This document shows, in pieces, positions 26,180 to 36,225 of a DNA stretch of 64,000 nt. A program made the translations under genes and the position numbers. This stretch comes from Aquitalea aquatica (GTDB lineage Bacteria; Pseudomonadota; Gammaproteobacteria; Burkholderiales; Chromobacteriaceae): contig NZ_JACERN010000039.1 of NCBI RefSeq assembly GCF_013911085.1, positions 186,001 to 250,000 on the forward strand. Reading direction: 5' to 3'. The number at the start of each line of letters is the position of its first letter. The first letter of the stretch is position 1. The notes under the pieces are model-generated. The model saw nothing but the letters and a program-made list of their open reading frames with translations, did not search any database and was not told the DNA's origin.

Positions 26180-27919
26180 TTAGTTGAGACGGAGTTTGTT
26201 TTCGGCAATGGCGTACAGCGGACGCCACAGCAAACGGTTGAACAGCACGACAAACAGCGACATCACGCAGATGCCCAGCAGAATCTTGGGAAAATCCCCG
26301 GCAGCAGTCATCTGGGCGATATAAGCACCCAGGCCATGTGCGGCCAGTTTGTCATCGCCCCACGACACCATTTCCGACACGATGCTGGCATTCCAGGCCC
26401 CGCCCGATGCGGTGATGGCACCCGTGATGTAGTAGGGGAAGATGCCCGGCAGCATGACCTGCTTCCACCATTGCCAGCCCTTGATGTGAAAGTTGGCGGC
26501 GGCTTCGCGGAAGTCATTGGGGAAGGCACTGGCACCGGCTACCACGTTGAACAGGATGTACCACTGCGTGCCCAGTACGATCAGCGGCGACAGCCAGATG
26601 TCCGGGTTCAGCTTGAAGTGAACGATGAACACCACGAATACCGGAAACAGCAGGTTGGCCGGGAAGGCTGCCAGAAATTGCGCCACCGGCTGGATCATCT
26701 CGGCCAGGCGCGGACGCAGGCCGATCAGCACACCCAGCGGTACCCAGACGATGGAGGCCAGCGCAATCAGCAGGGTGACGCGAATCAGGGTGATGAAGCC
26801 CAGGCCAATCACCTTGAAGGTTTCGCCCAGCCCCACTTCGCTGCTGATGAAGCTGTACAGCTTCCAGCTGACATAGCCGCACAGCAACACCATGACACCA
26901 CCCCACACGATATCCAGCCCACGCGATACGCCAGAGTGTGGTGCGCTGTGGATGGCGCGTGGCAGGGTAATGTTCAGCCGCATGCGTGCCAGTTTTTTCA
27001 GCAGTTTGCCAAAGGGGCGCAGCAGTTGCTGGATGATACGGGTGCGCTGGATCAGGTTCAGCACCCAGGATTCCGGTGCAGCCTGCGACATGGTGTCTTC
27101 CAAGCGGAACTTGTCGGCCCAGGCCACCAGCGGACGGAACAGGAACTGGTCATAAATGATGATGACCACGGTCATGGTGAGAATGACCCAGCCCACCGCA
27201 GTCAGGTCCTTGTGGCTGATGGCCATGGCCAGATAGGAACCCACGCCGGGCAGGGTAACCGTCTTGTCGCCCACGGTAATCGCCTCAGAGGCCACCACGA
27301 AGAACCAGCCGCCGGACATCGACATCATCATGTTCCAGATCATGCCTGGCATGGAGAAGGGTACTTCCAGCTTCCAGAATTTCTGCCAGCCCGACAGGCG
27401 CAGGTTTTGCGACACTTCTTTCAAGTCATTGGGCACGGTGCGCAGCGACTGATAAAAGCTGAAAGTCATATTCCATGCCTGCGAGGTGAAAATCGCAAAA
27501 ATGGCAGCGAATTCAGCCCCCAGCACCCGGCCGGGAAACAAGGCCAGGAAAAAGGTTACGGTAAACGAGATATAACCCAGCACCGGCACCGATTGCAGGA
27601 TGTCCAGAATGGGCACCAGTAACTGGCCGGCACGGCGGCTCTTGGCCGCCAGCGTACCGTAAACCAGGGTGAACACGATGGAGGCGATCATGGCCGCCAG
27701 CATGCGCAGCGTGGTACGCAGTGCATACTCGGGCAGATTAGCTGCGTCCAGCGAAATGGGTTCGGTCTGTAGGGCACTGATGGGTGCCCAGGTGCCTTCG
27801 ATGCCCGTGGTGGCAAACAGCAGAAAACCCAGGATCAGGGGGAAAGCGATCAGGTCCCAGCGGTTGGGAAGCAGCCGTTTGGCTGTGGCGGGAATAAATG
27901 GACGGATAACGGTAGTCAT
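26180..27919 (-). CDS. ABC transporter double permease (NitT/TauT type)
   Basis: A 579-aa inner-membrane protein made of two fused permease domains. Each has the permease signature loop: DLKEVSQNLRLSGWQKFWKL in the first half and DFREAAANFHIKGWQWWKQV in the second. One polypeptide therefore forms the whole channel, with a hydrophilic linker around residues 275-330. ATG 27919 has GGAGAGG upstream. With the ATPase gene directly downstream it forms a two-gene operon. No periplasmic binding protein gene is nearby, so substrate capture must use a distant protein or none. Organic sulfur or anion transport is possible but unproven. Confidence 0.85.
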   Translation of the reverse strand: MTTVIRPFIPATAKRLLPNRWDLIAFPLILGFLLFATTGIEGTWAPISALQTEPISLDAANLPEYALRTTLRMLAAMIASIVFTLVYGTLAAKSRRAGQLLVPILDILQSVPVLGYISFTVTFFLALFPGRVLGAEFAAIFAIFTSQAWNMTFSFYQSLRTVPNDLKEVSQNLRLSGWQKFWKLEVPFSMPGMIWNMMMSMSGGWFFVVASEAITVGDKTVTLPGVGSYLAMAISHKDLTAVGWVILTMTVVIIIYDQFLFRPLVAWADKFRLEDTMSQAAPESWVLNLIQRTRIIQQLLRPFGKLLKKLARMRLNITLPRAIHSAPHSGVSRGLDIVWGGVMVLLCGYVSWKLYSFISSEVGLGETFKVIGLGFITLIRVTLLIALASIVWVPLGVLIGLRPRLAEMIQPVAQFLAAFPANLLFPVFVVFIVHFKLNPDIWLSPLIVLGTQWYILFNVVAGASAFPNDFREAAANFHIKGWQWWKQVMLPGIFPYYITGAITASGGAWNASIVSEMVSWGDDKLAAHGLGAYIAQMTAAGDFPKILLGICVMSLFVVLFNRLLWRPLYAIAENKLRLN

Positions 27920-28392
27920 CAGGCCTCTCCGATTGGTGTGGTTAACCTGGCGGAACAGTGCAGGCCCTGTTCCGCTTCTTCATCAGATGAGCACCATCTT
28001 TTGTCAGGACACGGCTGGCCGTGGGCAAACATAAAACTGGCTCTGCAAACGCGCAGGAATAATAGCAAGGCGCACATAAAAATTTGATGAAAATTGACAT
28101 TTTTTTGTATGGATTATGTAACGACACAATTCTGTCGAAAAATACCGTTCGCTGCGGTTTTTCTCAGCCTTTACATTGGCCTGGGTATTTTCAGAATCAG
28201 CCGTTGCCAGCATGGCTGCAGCCAGGGCCGGAGCGCGACCCGCAGCCTGCCATATCGCCGCGCCTGTCGCGACAAGTTTGACCAGGCAGGCTTGATTCAG
28301 CGCAAGCTCGCCCCCATAAACTTGTGCACGGGATGTGCTACACTTTCGCCTATTTTGTTTGTCGGCCCGTCTGGGCCTCTGGATTGGAATAC
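27920..28392. other. Divergent intergenic region between the ABC operon and secA
   Basis: 473 bp. It includes a candidate secA promoter (28094-28122) and, presumably, the ABC operon promoter in the AT-rich part around 28040-28130. The stretch 28190-28330 is GC-rich with no gene that I can support. Confidence 0.5.
28094..28122 (+). promoter_or_regulatory. Candidate sigma-70 promoter for secA
   Basis: A perfect TTGACA (28094-28099), a 17-bp T-rich spacer and TGTAAC (28117-28122). It would give secA an untranslated leader of about 260 nt. Confidence 0.45.
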
Positions 28393-31110
28393 ATGATTTC
28401 CTCGCTACTCAAGAAAGTATTTGGCAGCCGCAATGACCGCCTGCTGAAGCAGTATCGTCAGGAAGTGGCGCGCATCAATGCCCTGGAAGAAGGCATGAAA
28501 GCGCTGTCCGACGAGGCTTTGGCGGGAAAGACCGCCGAGTTCAAAAAGCGCGTCGTGGACGGCGCCTCGCTGGACAGTATCCTGCCGGAGGCCTTTGCCG
28601 TCTGCCGCGAAGCTTCGCGCCGCGTGCTGGGCATGCGCCACTTCGACGTGCAGCTGATTGGCGGTATGGTGCTGCATAACGGCAAGATCGCCGAAATGCG
28701 TACCGGCGAAGGCAAGACCCTGGTCGGCACGCTGCCGGTCTACCTGAATGCGCTCACCGGCAACGGCGTGCATGTGATCACCGTCAACGACTACCTGGCC
28801 AGCCGCGACGCCGGCATCATGGGCCGGCTGTACAACTTCCTCGGCCTGACCGTGGGGGTGAACCTGTCGCAGATGGCGCATGACGACAAGCAGGCTGCCT
28901 ACGGCTGCGACATCACCTACGGCACCAATAACGAATTCGGCTTCGACTACCTGCGCGACAACATGGTGTTCACCACCGGTGAGAAAGTGCAGCGCAAGCT
29001 GGCTTTTGCCGTGGTCGACGAAGTGGACTCCATCCTGATCGACGAAGCGCGTACCCCGCTGATCATCTCCGGCCCGGCCGAAGACAATATCGACATGTAC
29101 CAGCGCATGAACGCGGTACCGCCGCTGCTCAAGCGCCAGGAAACCGAAGAAGGCGAAGGCGACTACTGGGTAGATGAAAAGGCCCACAGCGTACTGCTGT
29201 CCGAGGCCGGTCACGAGCATTGCGAAGACATCCTGGTCCAGCTGGGCATGCTGAAGGAAGGCGACAGCCTGTACTCGGCCACCAACATCACCCTGATGCA
29301 CCACCTGATGGCCGCCCTGCGCGCCCATTCGCTCTTCCATCTGGATCAGCACTATGTGGTGCAGGATGACGAAGTAGTCATCGTGGACGAATTCACTGGC
29401 CGCCTGATGGCCGGTCGCCGCTGGTCGGAAGGTCTGCACCAGGCTGTTGAAGCCAAGGAAGGCGTGGAGATCAACCGCGAAAACCAGACCCTGGCCTCCA
29501 TCACCTTCCAGAACTACTTCCGCCTGTACGGCAAGCTGTCCGGCATGACCGGCACGGCCGATACCGAGGCTTACGAATTCCAGAGCATCTACGGCCTGGA
29601 AACCGTGGTGATCCCGACCAACCGCCCGATGGTGCGTATCGACTCGCAGGACAAGGTGTATCGCTCTGCGCGTGAAAAATACGAAGCCATCCTGGCGGAC
29701 ATCAAGGATTGCCACGAGCGCGGACAGCCGGTACTGGTGGGTACCACCAGCATCGAAAACTCCGAGCTGATTGCCGATCTTCTGCAAAAAGCCAAGCTGC
29801 CGCATAACGTGCTGAACGCCAAGGAACACGCGCGTGAAGCTGATATCGTGGTACAGGCTGGCCGCCCCGGCGTGATTACCGTGGCCACCAATATGGCCGG
29901 TCGTGGTACTGACATCGTGCTGGGTGGTAATCCGGAACCGGAAATCAAGGCTGTCGAGAAGGATGACAGCCTGAGCGATGCCGACAAGCAAAGCCGTGTC
30001 GAGGCCATCCGTGCCGAGTGGAAGCTGCGTCACGACGCGGTACTGACCGCTGGTGGCTTGCACATCATCGGTACCGAACGCCATGAATCGCGCCGTATCG
30101 ACAACCAGCTGCGTGGCCGTTCCGGCCGTCAGGGCGACCCGGGCTCCTCCCGCTTCTACCTGAGCCTGGAAGACCCGTTGCTGCGCATTTTTGCTTCCGA
30201 CCGCGTGGCGGCCATCATGGACCGTCTGAAAATGCCGGACGGCGAGGCCATCGAACACCCGTGGGTTTCCCGTTCCATCGAAAATGCCCAGCGCAAGGTG
30301 GAAGGCCGCAACTTCGACATCCGCAAGCAATTGCTGGAATACGATGATGTCGCCAACGACCAGCGCAAGGTGATCTACCAGCAGCGCAATGACATCTTGC
30401 AAGACGAGGATGTCAGCGATGTGGTGGTCAATATGCGCGAAGGCGTGCTGTCTGATCTGGTCGATCTGCATCTGCCGCCGGAAACCATGGAAGAGCAGTG
30501 GGATCTGGTCGGTCTGGAAAAGACCCTGGAAGCCGAATTCCAGTTGGCTGCTCCGGTGGCCGAGTGGATCAAGGCCGAGTCCACCCTGGATATCCCGGAC
30601 ATCAAGCAGCGCATCATCACGCTGGCGGCCGAGGTGTATCAGGCCAAGGTCGAGCTGGCTGGCGAGCAAGTGATGCGCCAGTTCGAGCGCAGCCTGGTGC
30701 TGCAGATGCTGGATACCCACTGGCGCGAGCATCTGGCTGCCATGGATCACCTGCGTCAGGGCATTCATCTGCGCGGCTATGCGCAGAAGAACCCCAAGCA
30801 GGAATACAAGCGCGAAGCCTTCGAACTGTTCGCCGACATGCTGGAGCGCATCAAGCGCAGCGTGGTAAACGTGCTGATGACCGTGCAGATCCGTGGTCAG
30901 GAAGACGTGGACGCGGTCGAACCGCACCAGCTGGGCGAGTACGAAATGCAGCATGCCGAGCCGGGTTCCTCGCTGGGTAGCGACGATGGCGAAGACAATC
31001 CGCTGTCGCCAGAAGCGCTGTCCGAGCAAGGCCTGCGCGTGGGCCGCAACGACCCTTGTCCCTGCGGCAGCGGTAAAAAGTACAAGCAGTGCCACGGCCG
31101 TCTGGCCTGA
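28393..31110 (+). CDS. secA: Preprotein translocase ATPase SecA
   Basis: A 905-aa motor that drives unfolded preproteins through SecYEG. Walker A is MRTGEGKT (102-109). The DEAD-like box [20 protein letters not shown], the helicase motifs [16 protein letters not shown] and [20 protein letters not shown], and the C-terminal zinc motif [13 protein letters not shown] (889-901) for SecB binding are all intact. The start is ATG 28393; an upstream in-frame start at 28324 gives residues unlike SecA. Length equals the family norm. The gene is monocistronic, with a terminator 35 bp after the stop codon. Confidence 0.98.
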   Translation: MISSLLKKVFGSRNDRLLKQYRQEVARINALEEGMKALSDEALAGKTAEFKKRVVDGASLDSILPEAFAVCREASRRVLGMRHFDVQLIGGMVLHNGKIAEMRTGEGKTLVGTLPVYLNALTGNGVHVITVNDYLASRDAGIMGRLYNFLGLTVGVNLSQMAHDDKQAAYGCDITYGTNNEFGFDYLRDNMVFTTGEKVQRKLAFAVVDEVDSILIDEARTPLIISGPAEDNIDMYQRMNAVPPLLKRQETEEGEGDYWVDEKAHSVLLSEAGHEHCEDILVQLGMLKEGDSLYSATNITLMHHLMAALRAHSLFHLDQHYVVQDDEVVIVDEFTGRLMAGRRWSEGLHQAVEAKEGVEINRENQTLASITFQNYFRLYGKLSGMTGTADTEAYEFQSIYGLETVVIPTNRPMVRIDSQDKVYRSAREKYEAILADIKDCHERGQPVLVGTTSIENSELIADLLQKAKLPHNVLNAKEHAREADIVVQAGRPGVITVATNMAGRGTDIVLGGNPEPEIKAVEKDDSLSDADKQSRVEAIRAEWKLRHDAVLTAGGLHIIGTERHESRRIDNQLRGRSGRQGDPGSSRFYLSLEDPLLRIFASDRVAAIMDRLKMPDGEAIEHPWVSRSIENAQRKVEGRNFDIRKQLLEYDDVANDQRKVIYQQRNDILQDEDVSDVVVNMREGVLSDLVDLHLPPETMEEQWDLVGLEKTLEAEFQLAAPVAEWIKAESTLDIPDIKQRIITLAAEVYQAKVELAGEQVMRQFERSLVLQMLDTHWREHLAAMDHLRQGIHLRGYAQKNPKQEYKREAFELFADMLERIKRSVVNVLMTVQIRGQEDVDAVEPHQLGEYEMQHAEPGSSLGSDDGEDNPLSPEALSEQGLRVGRNDPCPCGSGKKYKQCHGRLA

Positions 31111-31144
31111 GTCTGACCTCCGTCTGACCATGCCCTGACCGACC

Positions 31145-31177
31145 AAACGCCCTGCCTTGTTGCAGGGCGTTTTGTTT
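31145..31177 (+). terminator. Rho-independent terminator after secA
   Basis: AAACGCCCTGC and GCAGGGCGTTT pair around CTTGTT, followed by TTGTTT. Confidence 0.9.
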
Positions 31178-31178
31178 A

Positions 31179-31335
31179 GAACCTGTTCATAGTCTGCTGT
31201 ACGAGTTAAATCTGGGGCGATACTGCGTTAAAAACGCCTGCGGAATGCGCGTTCATTTATGTAAACACCGCTTCCCCACGTGTTCCGCCGTTTTCGCCTT
31301 GTCTCACTCTAGTTCGCGAGACGCTGAACAGGCTC
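31179..31335. repeat. Foldback (MITE-like) element with inverted ends
   Basis: The left end GAACCTGTTCATAGTCT and the reverse complement of the right end, GAGCCTGTTCAGCGTCT, match at most positions. Inside, AAAACGCCTGCGGAA (near 31231) is mirrored by TTCCGCCGTTTT (31282-31293), so nearly the whole 157 bp can fold back on itself. It has no coding capacity. The GAGCCTG-type ends recall some IS5-family termini, but no target duplication is evident. It fills most of the gap between the secA terminator and maf. Confidence 0.6.
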
Positions 31336-31447
31336 CGTAGGTGCTTCTACGAGGTGGTGCGCTTTTGCGGTGCAGCAGATGGTCGGCCACTGGCCGCTCT
31401 GCTACCCTTGCAGCTAATAAATTGATAACACTGGCAGCGACAACATC

Positions 31448-32044
31448 ATGACCCCGAGCGATACCCGTATTTACCTGGCATCCGGCAGCCCGCGCCGGCG
31501 CGAGTTGCTGGAACAACTGGGCGTACACCTGGAGCGCATCCACGCCGACATCGACGAATCCGTGCAGCCCGGCGAAGCTGCCGTGGCTTATACCGAGCGC
31601 CTGGCGCGCGAAAAAGCGGCTGCCGGCTGGGCGGTGGTGCAAAACTGCGGCCTGCCGTCGCGTCCCCTGTTGTCGGCTGATACCACCGTGGTGCTGGACG
31701 GCGAAATCTACGGCAAGCCCGCCGATGCCGCCGACGCCGCCCGCATGCTGCGCGCCTTTTCTGGCCGCAGTCATCAGGTGGTGACCAGCGTGGCCGTGCG
31801 CCAGGACGAGCGTATCGAACTGCGCAGCTCCATTACCGAGGTGTACTTCCGTGCGCTGAGCGAGGACGATATCCAGCGTTACATCGACAGCGGCGAGCCC
31901 TTCGATAAGGCAGGTGCTTATGGTATCCAGGGCCTGGCTGCGGTGTTCATCCAGCGTATCGAGGGTAGTTATACCGGGGTGATGGGCCTGCCCGTGTTTG
32001 AAACCGCCACCTTGCTGAGCCTGTTCGGACACCAATTCCCCTAA
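31448..32044 (+). CDS. Maf-type nucleoside triphosphate pyrophosphatase (YhdE group)
   Basis: A 198-aa enzyme that hydrolyses dTTP/UTP or modified nucleotides to monophosphates. Motifs are YLASGSPRRRELLEQLG (the phosphate-binding SxSPRR loop), ADTTVVLDGEIYGKP (Asp general base) and EPFDKAGAYGIQG. The neighbour order maf then rng, 11 bp apart, is the same as yhdE-rng in enterics, which supports the YhdE assignment over YceF. The ATG at 31448 follows GCAGCGACAACATC, with only a weak binding site. Confidence 0.92.
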   Translation: MTPSDTRIYLASGSPRRRELLEQLGVHLERIHADIDESVQPGEAAVAYTERLAREKAAAGWAVVQNCGLPSRPLLSADTTVVLDGEIYGKPADAADAARMLRAFSGRSHQVVTSVAVRQDERIELRSSITEVYFRALSEDDIQRYIDSGEPFDKAGAYGIQGLAAVFIQRIEGSYTGVMGLPVFETATLLSLFGHQFP

Positions 32045-32055
32045 GGAGGAAGACC

Positions 32056-33552
32056 ATGCTGCATCAGTCCATTCCTCTGCCGCGCGACATCCAGCGCCCC
32101 AAGGAACAAATCCTCGTCAACATCACCCCGCAGGAAACCCGTGTGGCGGTGCTGGAAGACTCCATCGTGCAGGAATTGCACGTGGAACGCGCCGCCAGCC
32201 GCGGCATCGTCGGCAACATCTATCTGGGTCAGGTCAAGCGCGTGCTGCCGGGCATGCAGAGCGCCTTTATCGAAATCGGCCTCGAACGTGCTGCCTTCCT
32301 GCACATCGCCGATGTACTGGAACAGCGCCAGCACCCTACCGAGCCGCAGCGCATCGAAAAGATGCTGTTCGAAGGCCAGACCGTGCTGGTGCAGGTGATC
32401 AAGGACCCCATCGGCACCAAGGGTGCGCGCTTGTCCACCCAGATGTCACTGGCCGGCCGTTTCCTGGTGCATCTGCCGCAGGAAGAACACATCGGCATCT
32501 CGCAGAAGATCGAGAGCGAGTCGGAGCGCCACAGCCTGAAAGCGCGGCTGGAAAAGCTGCTGCCGGCGGATACCCCGCGCGGCTACATCATCCGTACCAG
32601 CGCGGAAACCGCCAGCAATGACGAATTGCAGGCCGACATCGAATACTTGTCCAAGCTGTGGGCCGACATCCGCCACAAATCGCAGCACCTGCCGGCGCAA
32701 AGCCTGCTGTACGAAGACCTGCCGCTGGCAGTGCGTGTGCTGCGCGACATGGTGAGCGACACCACCGAGCATGTGATTGTCGATTCCACCGAAAACTACA
32801 GCCGCATGGTGGAGTTCGCCGAACAATACGTGCAGTCCGCCGTGCGCAAGATCGAGCGCTATTCCGGCGAGCGCCCGCTGTTCGAACTGTTCTCCATCGA
32901 GGCGGAAATCGACAAGGCGCTGTCGCGGCGGGTGAACCTGAAGTTTGGCGGCTACCTGATCATCGACCAGACCGAGGCGATGACCACCATCGACGTCAAT
33001 ACCGGTGGCTTTGTCGGTAACCGCAACTTCGACGAAACCATCTTCAAGACCAATCTGGAAGCCACCCAGGCCATTGCCCGCCAGCTGCGGCTGCGCAATC
33101 TGGGCGGCATCATCATTGTCGATTTCATCGACATGGATAACGAAGAGCACCAGACCGCCGTGCTGTCCGAGCTGGCCAAGGCACTGGCGCGCGACCGTAC
33201 CCGTGTCACCCTCAACGGCTTTACCAGCCTGGGCCTGGTGGAAATCACCCGCAAGCGTACCCGCGAGAGCCTGGCGCATGTACTGTGCGAACCCTGCCCC
33301 ACCTGCCAGGGGCGTGGCGAAATCAAGACCGCGCAGACCGTGTGTTACGAAATCCAGCGCGAGATCGTACGCGAGGCACGCCAGTTCGATGCCAAGGGCT
33401 ATCGTATTCTGGCCGCGCAACTGGTGATCGACATGTTCCTCGACGAAGAGTCGCAAAGCCTGGCGATGCTGGTGGACTTCATCGGCAAGCCGATTTCGCT
33501 GTCGGTGGAAAGCACCTATACCCAGGAACAGTTTGACGTGGTCCTGTTGTAA
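32056..33552 (+). CDS. rng: Ribonuclease G
   Basis: A 498-aa endoribonuclease that matures the 5' end of 16S rRNA and degrades some mRNAs. It has an S1 RNA-binding domain (about 40-130, GNIYLGQVKRVLPGMQSAFI). The DNase I-like catalytic core has TTIDVNTGGFVG (Asp312) and FIDMDNEEH (Asp356). A zinc-link CEPCPTCQGRG follows. There is no long C-terminal scaffold as in RNase E, so RNase G is the right name. A perfect AAGGAGG lies before the ATG, 11 bp after maf, pointing to co-transcription. Confidence 0.96.
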   Translation: MLHQSIPLPRDIQRPKEQILVNITPQETRVAVLEDSIVQELHVERAASRGIVGNIYLGQVKRVLPGMQSAFIEIGLERAAFLHIADVLEQRQHPTEPQRIEKMLFEGQTVLVQVIKDPIGTKGARLSTQMSLAGRFLVHLPQEEHIGISQKIESESERHSLKARLEKLLPADTPRGYIIRTSAETASNDELQADIEYLSKLWADIRHKSQHLPAQSLLYEDLPLAVRVLRDMVSDTTEHVIVDSTENYSRMVEFAEQYVQSAVRKIERYSGERPLFELFSIEAEIDKALSRRVNLKFGGYLIIDQTEAMTTIDVNTGGFVGNRNFDETIFKTNLEATQAIARQLRLRNLGGIIIVDFIDMDNEEHQTAVLSELAKALARDRTRVTLNGFTSLGLVEITRKRTRESLAHVLCEPCPTCQGRGEIKTAQTVCYEIQREIVREARQFDAKGYRILAAQLVIDMFLDEESQSLAMLVDFIGKPISLSVESTYTQEQFDVVLL

Positions 33553-33597
33553 CCGTCGTCCCGGCCTGCCGGACGATGTGAGAACGGAGTAGCAAGC

Positions 33598-34380
33598 ATG
33601 AAGCAACAAGCCGGCGATGCCCTGTGGCTCGCCATCCTGCAGGAAGCCGAACAGGCCGCGCGCGATGAGCCGATGCTGGCCAGCTTTCTGCACATGACGG
33701 TATTGCGCCATAGCACATTGGAAGACGTGCTGGCCTTTCACCTGTCCAGCAAGCTGGCCAGTCCGGTGATGGATGCTCGCGCGCTGATGGAGCTGTTCCG
33801 CGAGGCGCTGGCCTCGGACCCGCTTATCAGCGCCTCGGCACGGGCCGACATCCGCGCCTGTTTCGAGCGCGATCCGGCCTGCGATAGCTACTCCACGCCG
33901 CTGCTGTATTTCAAGGGCTTTCATGCTCTGCAAAGCCAGCGCATCACCCACTGGCTGTGGCAGCAACAGCGCAAGACACTGGCGCTATTCCTGCAGAACC
34001 GCATCTCTGAAGTGACTGGCGCGGACATCCATCCGGCGGCGCGCATTGGCCAGGGCGTGATGCTGGACCACGGCACGGCGCTGGTGGTGGGCGAAACCGC
34101 TGTCATCGGCAACAACGTCTCCATCCTGCATGGCGTCACCCTGGGCGGCTCCGGCAAGGATAGGGGCGACCGTCACCCCAAGATCGGCGATGGCGTGATG
34201 CTGGGGGCCGGTGCGGCGGTGCTGGGCAATATCCGCGTGGGTGACTGTGCCAAGGTGGGCGCGGGCAGCGTGGTGCTGGAAGACGTGCCGCCGCATACCA
34301 CGGTGGCCGGCGTGCCGGCGCGCATCGTGGCCCAGGTGAATGAAGGCATGCCTTCGCTGGACATGGATCAACGGGTGTGA
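33598..34380 (+). CDS. cysE: Serine O-acetyltransferase
   Basis: A 260-aa enzyme that makes O-acetylserine from serine and acetyl-CoA, the committed step of cysteine synthesis. An N-terminal helical domain (1-140) precedes a left-handed hexapeptide helix with IHPAARIGQGVMLDHGTALV and LGGSGKDRGDRHPKIGDGV. The catalytic histidine lies in MLDHGT. The C-terminal tail is long enough to take part in CysK binding (it ends DMDQRV rather than the usual Ile, so binding may be altered). CGGAG precedes ATG 33598. It overlaps the next gene by one base. Confidence 0.95.
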   Translation: MKQQAGDALWLAILQEAEQAARDEPMLASFLHMTVLRHSTLEDVLAFHLSSKLASPVMDARALMELFREALASDPLISASARADIRACFERDPACDSYSTPLLYFKGFHALQSQRITHWLWQQQRKTLALFLQNRISEVTGADIHPAARIGQGVMLDHGTALVVGETAVIGNNVSILHGVTLGGSGKDRGDRHPKIGDGVMLGAGAAVLGNIRVGDCAKVGAGSVVLEDVPPHTTVAGVPARIVAQVNEGMPSLDMDQRV

Positions 34381-35162
34381 TGGCCAGCAGCCAGATTCTG
34401 CAGGTAGTACAGGGCGGCAAGGCCGCCGATCTGCTGCGCCAGTTGCTGCCAGATGAAGAGGTACTGGCCTTCGAGGAGGACTTCAGCCACGGCCCGCTGG
34501 CCGATGCCGACACTATCGATCCGCAACTGCGCATGGCCTGGTGGAATCGCATCTGGTGGGCACATAGCTGGTGGCCGGATATCGACCAGCAATTTCAGCT
34601 GGCCTGGTGGCAATGTCGCAAGCGGCTGTTCCGTGCGCTGTCCGAGCAGCAGCCGCTATGTGTCTGGCTGGGTAATACCGTACACGACCAGCTGATGCTG
34701 GCCATGCTGGCGGCTAATGCCCATCCGGATCAGCCACTGGCGGTGCTGGACGTGGCCGGCCAGGTGGCATCCAGTCATCACGGTGTTTACGCCGTGGCCA
34801 TGTGTAGTGCCGCTGAGCTGCAGCCGCTGATTACCCGCCCGCGTACGCTGCTTGCCTCCGAGCGTGTGCAACTGATTGCCATGTGGCGCCATTGGCAGCA
34901 GCACGCCAATGGCTGGCGTGGCCAGATTGATGGCCAGTTGCACGTCTATCCGGCCGATCATTTCGATGCACGCTTGCTGGCCTTGTCGCGCCAGCAGGGT
35001 GAACAGCCCGCCGCCCGGCTGGTCGGCATGCTGATGGGGCAGTCGACAGTGGAACTGGTGAGCGACAGCTATCTGTTCTGGCGTCTGGCCACCCTGGCCG
35101 AAGCGGGTCTGCTGTTGCTCAAGCCACAGCCAGACGGCCCGCCGCTGGTCTCCCCGCTGTGA
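34380..35162 (+). CDS. DUF1835 domain protein
   Basis: A 260-aa protein resembling the DUF1835 family: an N-terminal VVQGGKAADLLRQLLPDEEV, then FEEDFSHGPLAD, the recognisable family motif. The central part is unusually rich in tryptophan (MAWWNRIWWAHSWWPDIDQQ). Function is unknown. The ATG overlaps the cysE stop codon (TGATG), indicating translational coupling; a GTG one codon earlier is possible. There is no signal peptide or membrane segment, so it is probably cytosolic. Confidence 0.7.
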   Translation: MASSQILQVVQGGKAADLLRQLLPDEEVLAFEEDFSHGPLADADTIDPQLRMAWWNRIWWAHSWWPDIDQQFQLAWWQCRKRLFRALSEQQPLCVWLGNTVHDQLMLAMLAANAHPDQPLAVLDVAGQVASSHHGVYAVAMCSAAELQPLITRPRTLLASERVQLIAMWRHWQQHANGWRGQIDGQLHVYPADHFDARLLALSRQQGEQPAARLVGMLMGQSTVELVSDSYLFWRLATLAEAGLLLLKPQPDGPPLVSPL

Positions 35163-35266
35163 AGCGGGGCAGCCTGCTTTGCAGGGAAGCGGCAGGCGGG
35201 TAGAATCCGCCGCCGTGGTCCGTCCCGATCTTGCCTGACGGCCATTCCTTGCGAGGAAACCATGCG

Positions 35267-36109
35267 ATGAACGTCCGCGTTGTCGATTACCGCGCAGCCG
35301 ATGCTGCCGCCCAATTCACCCGTTCCCTGCACGAAACCGGCTTTGGCGTACTGGTCAACCATCCTGTCCAGCAAGCGCTGGTGGAAAAAATCTACGCCGA
35401 CTGGCTGGATTTCTTCGACAGCCCGGCCAAGCACGACTTTGCCTTCGACCCGCAGCGCCAGGACGGTTATTTCTCCACCGCCATTTCCGAAACCGCCAAA
35501 GGTGCCAGCCACAAGGACATCAAGGAATATTTCCATTGCTATCCCTGGGGGCGGGTGCCGCCCACGCTGGCCGAAGATATCCGGTGCTACTACGCCAGCA
35601 CCAATGCGCTGGCGCGAGAACTGCTGGGCTGGGTGGAGCAATACACCCCGGCTGATATTGCCGCCCACTATAGCGAACCCTTGTCCGGGATGATTGCCGA
35701 CAGCCAGCAAACCCTGCTACGGGTGCTGCGCTATCCGCCACTGACGGGTCAGGAGCCTGCCGGTTCGTTGCGTGCTGCTGCCCATGGCGATATCAACCTG
35801 CTGACCATCCTGCCGGCCGCCAATGAACCCGGCCTGCAAGTGCAGGACAAGCAGGGAAGCTGGGTGGATGTGCCCTGTGATTTCGGCATGCTCATCATCA
35901 ATATCGGCGACATGCTGCAAGAGGCCTCGCGCGGCTACTATCCGTCCACCCAGCACCGGGTGGTCAATCCGCAAGGCGAGGGCGCGCGCAAGAGCCGGGT
36001 TTCCCTGCCATTGTTCCTGCATCCGCGACCTGAGGTTGTGCTGTCGGCACGACATACTGCGGGCAGCTATCTGGATGAAAGATTGCGCGAGCTGGGTGTA
36101 AAGAAATAA
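35267..36109 (+). CDS. 2OG-Fe(II) oxygenase, isopenicillin N synthase-like
   Basis: A 280-aa non-heme iron dioxygenase. The N-terminal region (LHETGFGVLVNHPV, 21-34) is the DIOX_N domain. The iron triad is His173 and Asp175 in AAHGDINLL, and His230 in STQHRVVNP. The 2-oxoglutarate-binding Arg is in RVSLPLF. The substrate is not predictable; relatives act on small acids or amino acid derivatives. GAGGA precedes ATG 35267 at about 9 nt. It stands alone between the cysE pair and a terminator. Confidence 0.85.
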   Translation: MNVRVVDYRAADAAAQFTRSLHETGFGVLVNHPVQQALVEKIYADWLDFFDSPAKHDFAFDPQRQDGYFSTAISETAKGASHKDIKEYFHCYPWGRVPPTLAEDIRCYYASTNALARELLGWVEQYTPADIAAHYSEPLSGMIADSQQTLLRVLRYPPLTGQEPAGSLRAAAHGDINLLTILPAANEPGLQVQDKQGSWVDVPCDFGMLIINIGDMLQEASRGYYPSTQHRVVNPQGEGARKSRVSLPLFLHPRPEVVLSARHTAGSYLDERLRELGVKK

Positions 36110-36156
36110 ATCACCCATGGCGGGTTAATTAAATTAATGGATTGTAAATGAGTGTA

Positions 36157-36180
36157 AATGCCCTTCGGGGCATTTTTTTT
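36157..36180 (+). terminator. Rho-independent terminator after the oxygenase gene
   Basis: AAATGCCC, the stable TTCG tetraloop, GGGCATTT and a run of T residues. Confidence 0.85.
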
Positions 36181-36225
36181 ACCTGCTAGGGTTGGCCTTG
36201 TTTTTATCGTCTGGCGAGTCATAAG

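Noticed and set aside
26108-27622. A 504-codon plus-strand frame opposite the double permease
   Set aside because: The His/Gln-rich translation lacks domains; the permease on the minus strand is unambiguous.
28405-31146. A 913-codon open frame on the minus strand opposite secA
   Set aside because: It is a mirror of the GC-rich third codon positions of secA. The translation has no family resemblance and no start region with a ribosome binding site.
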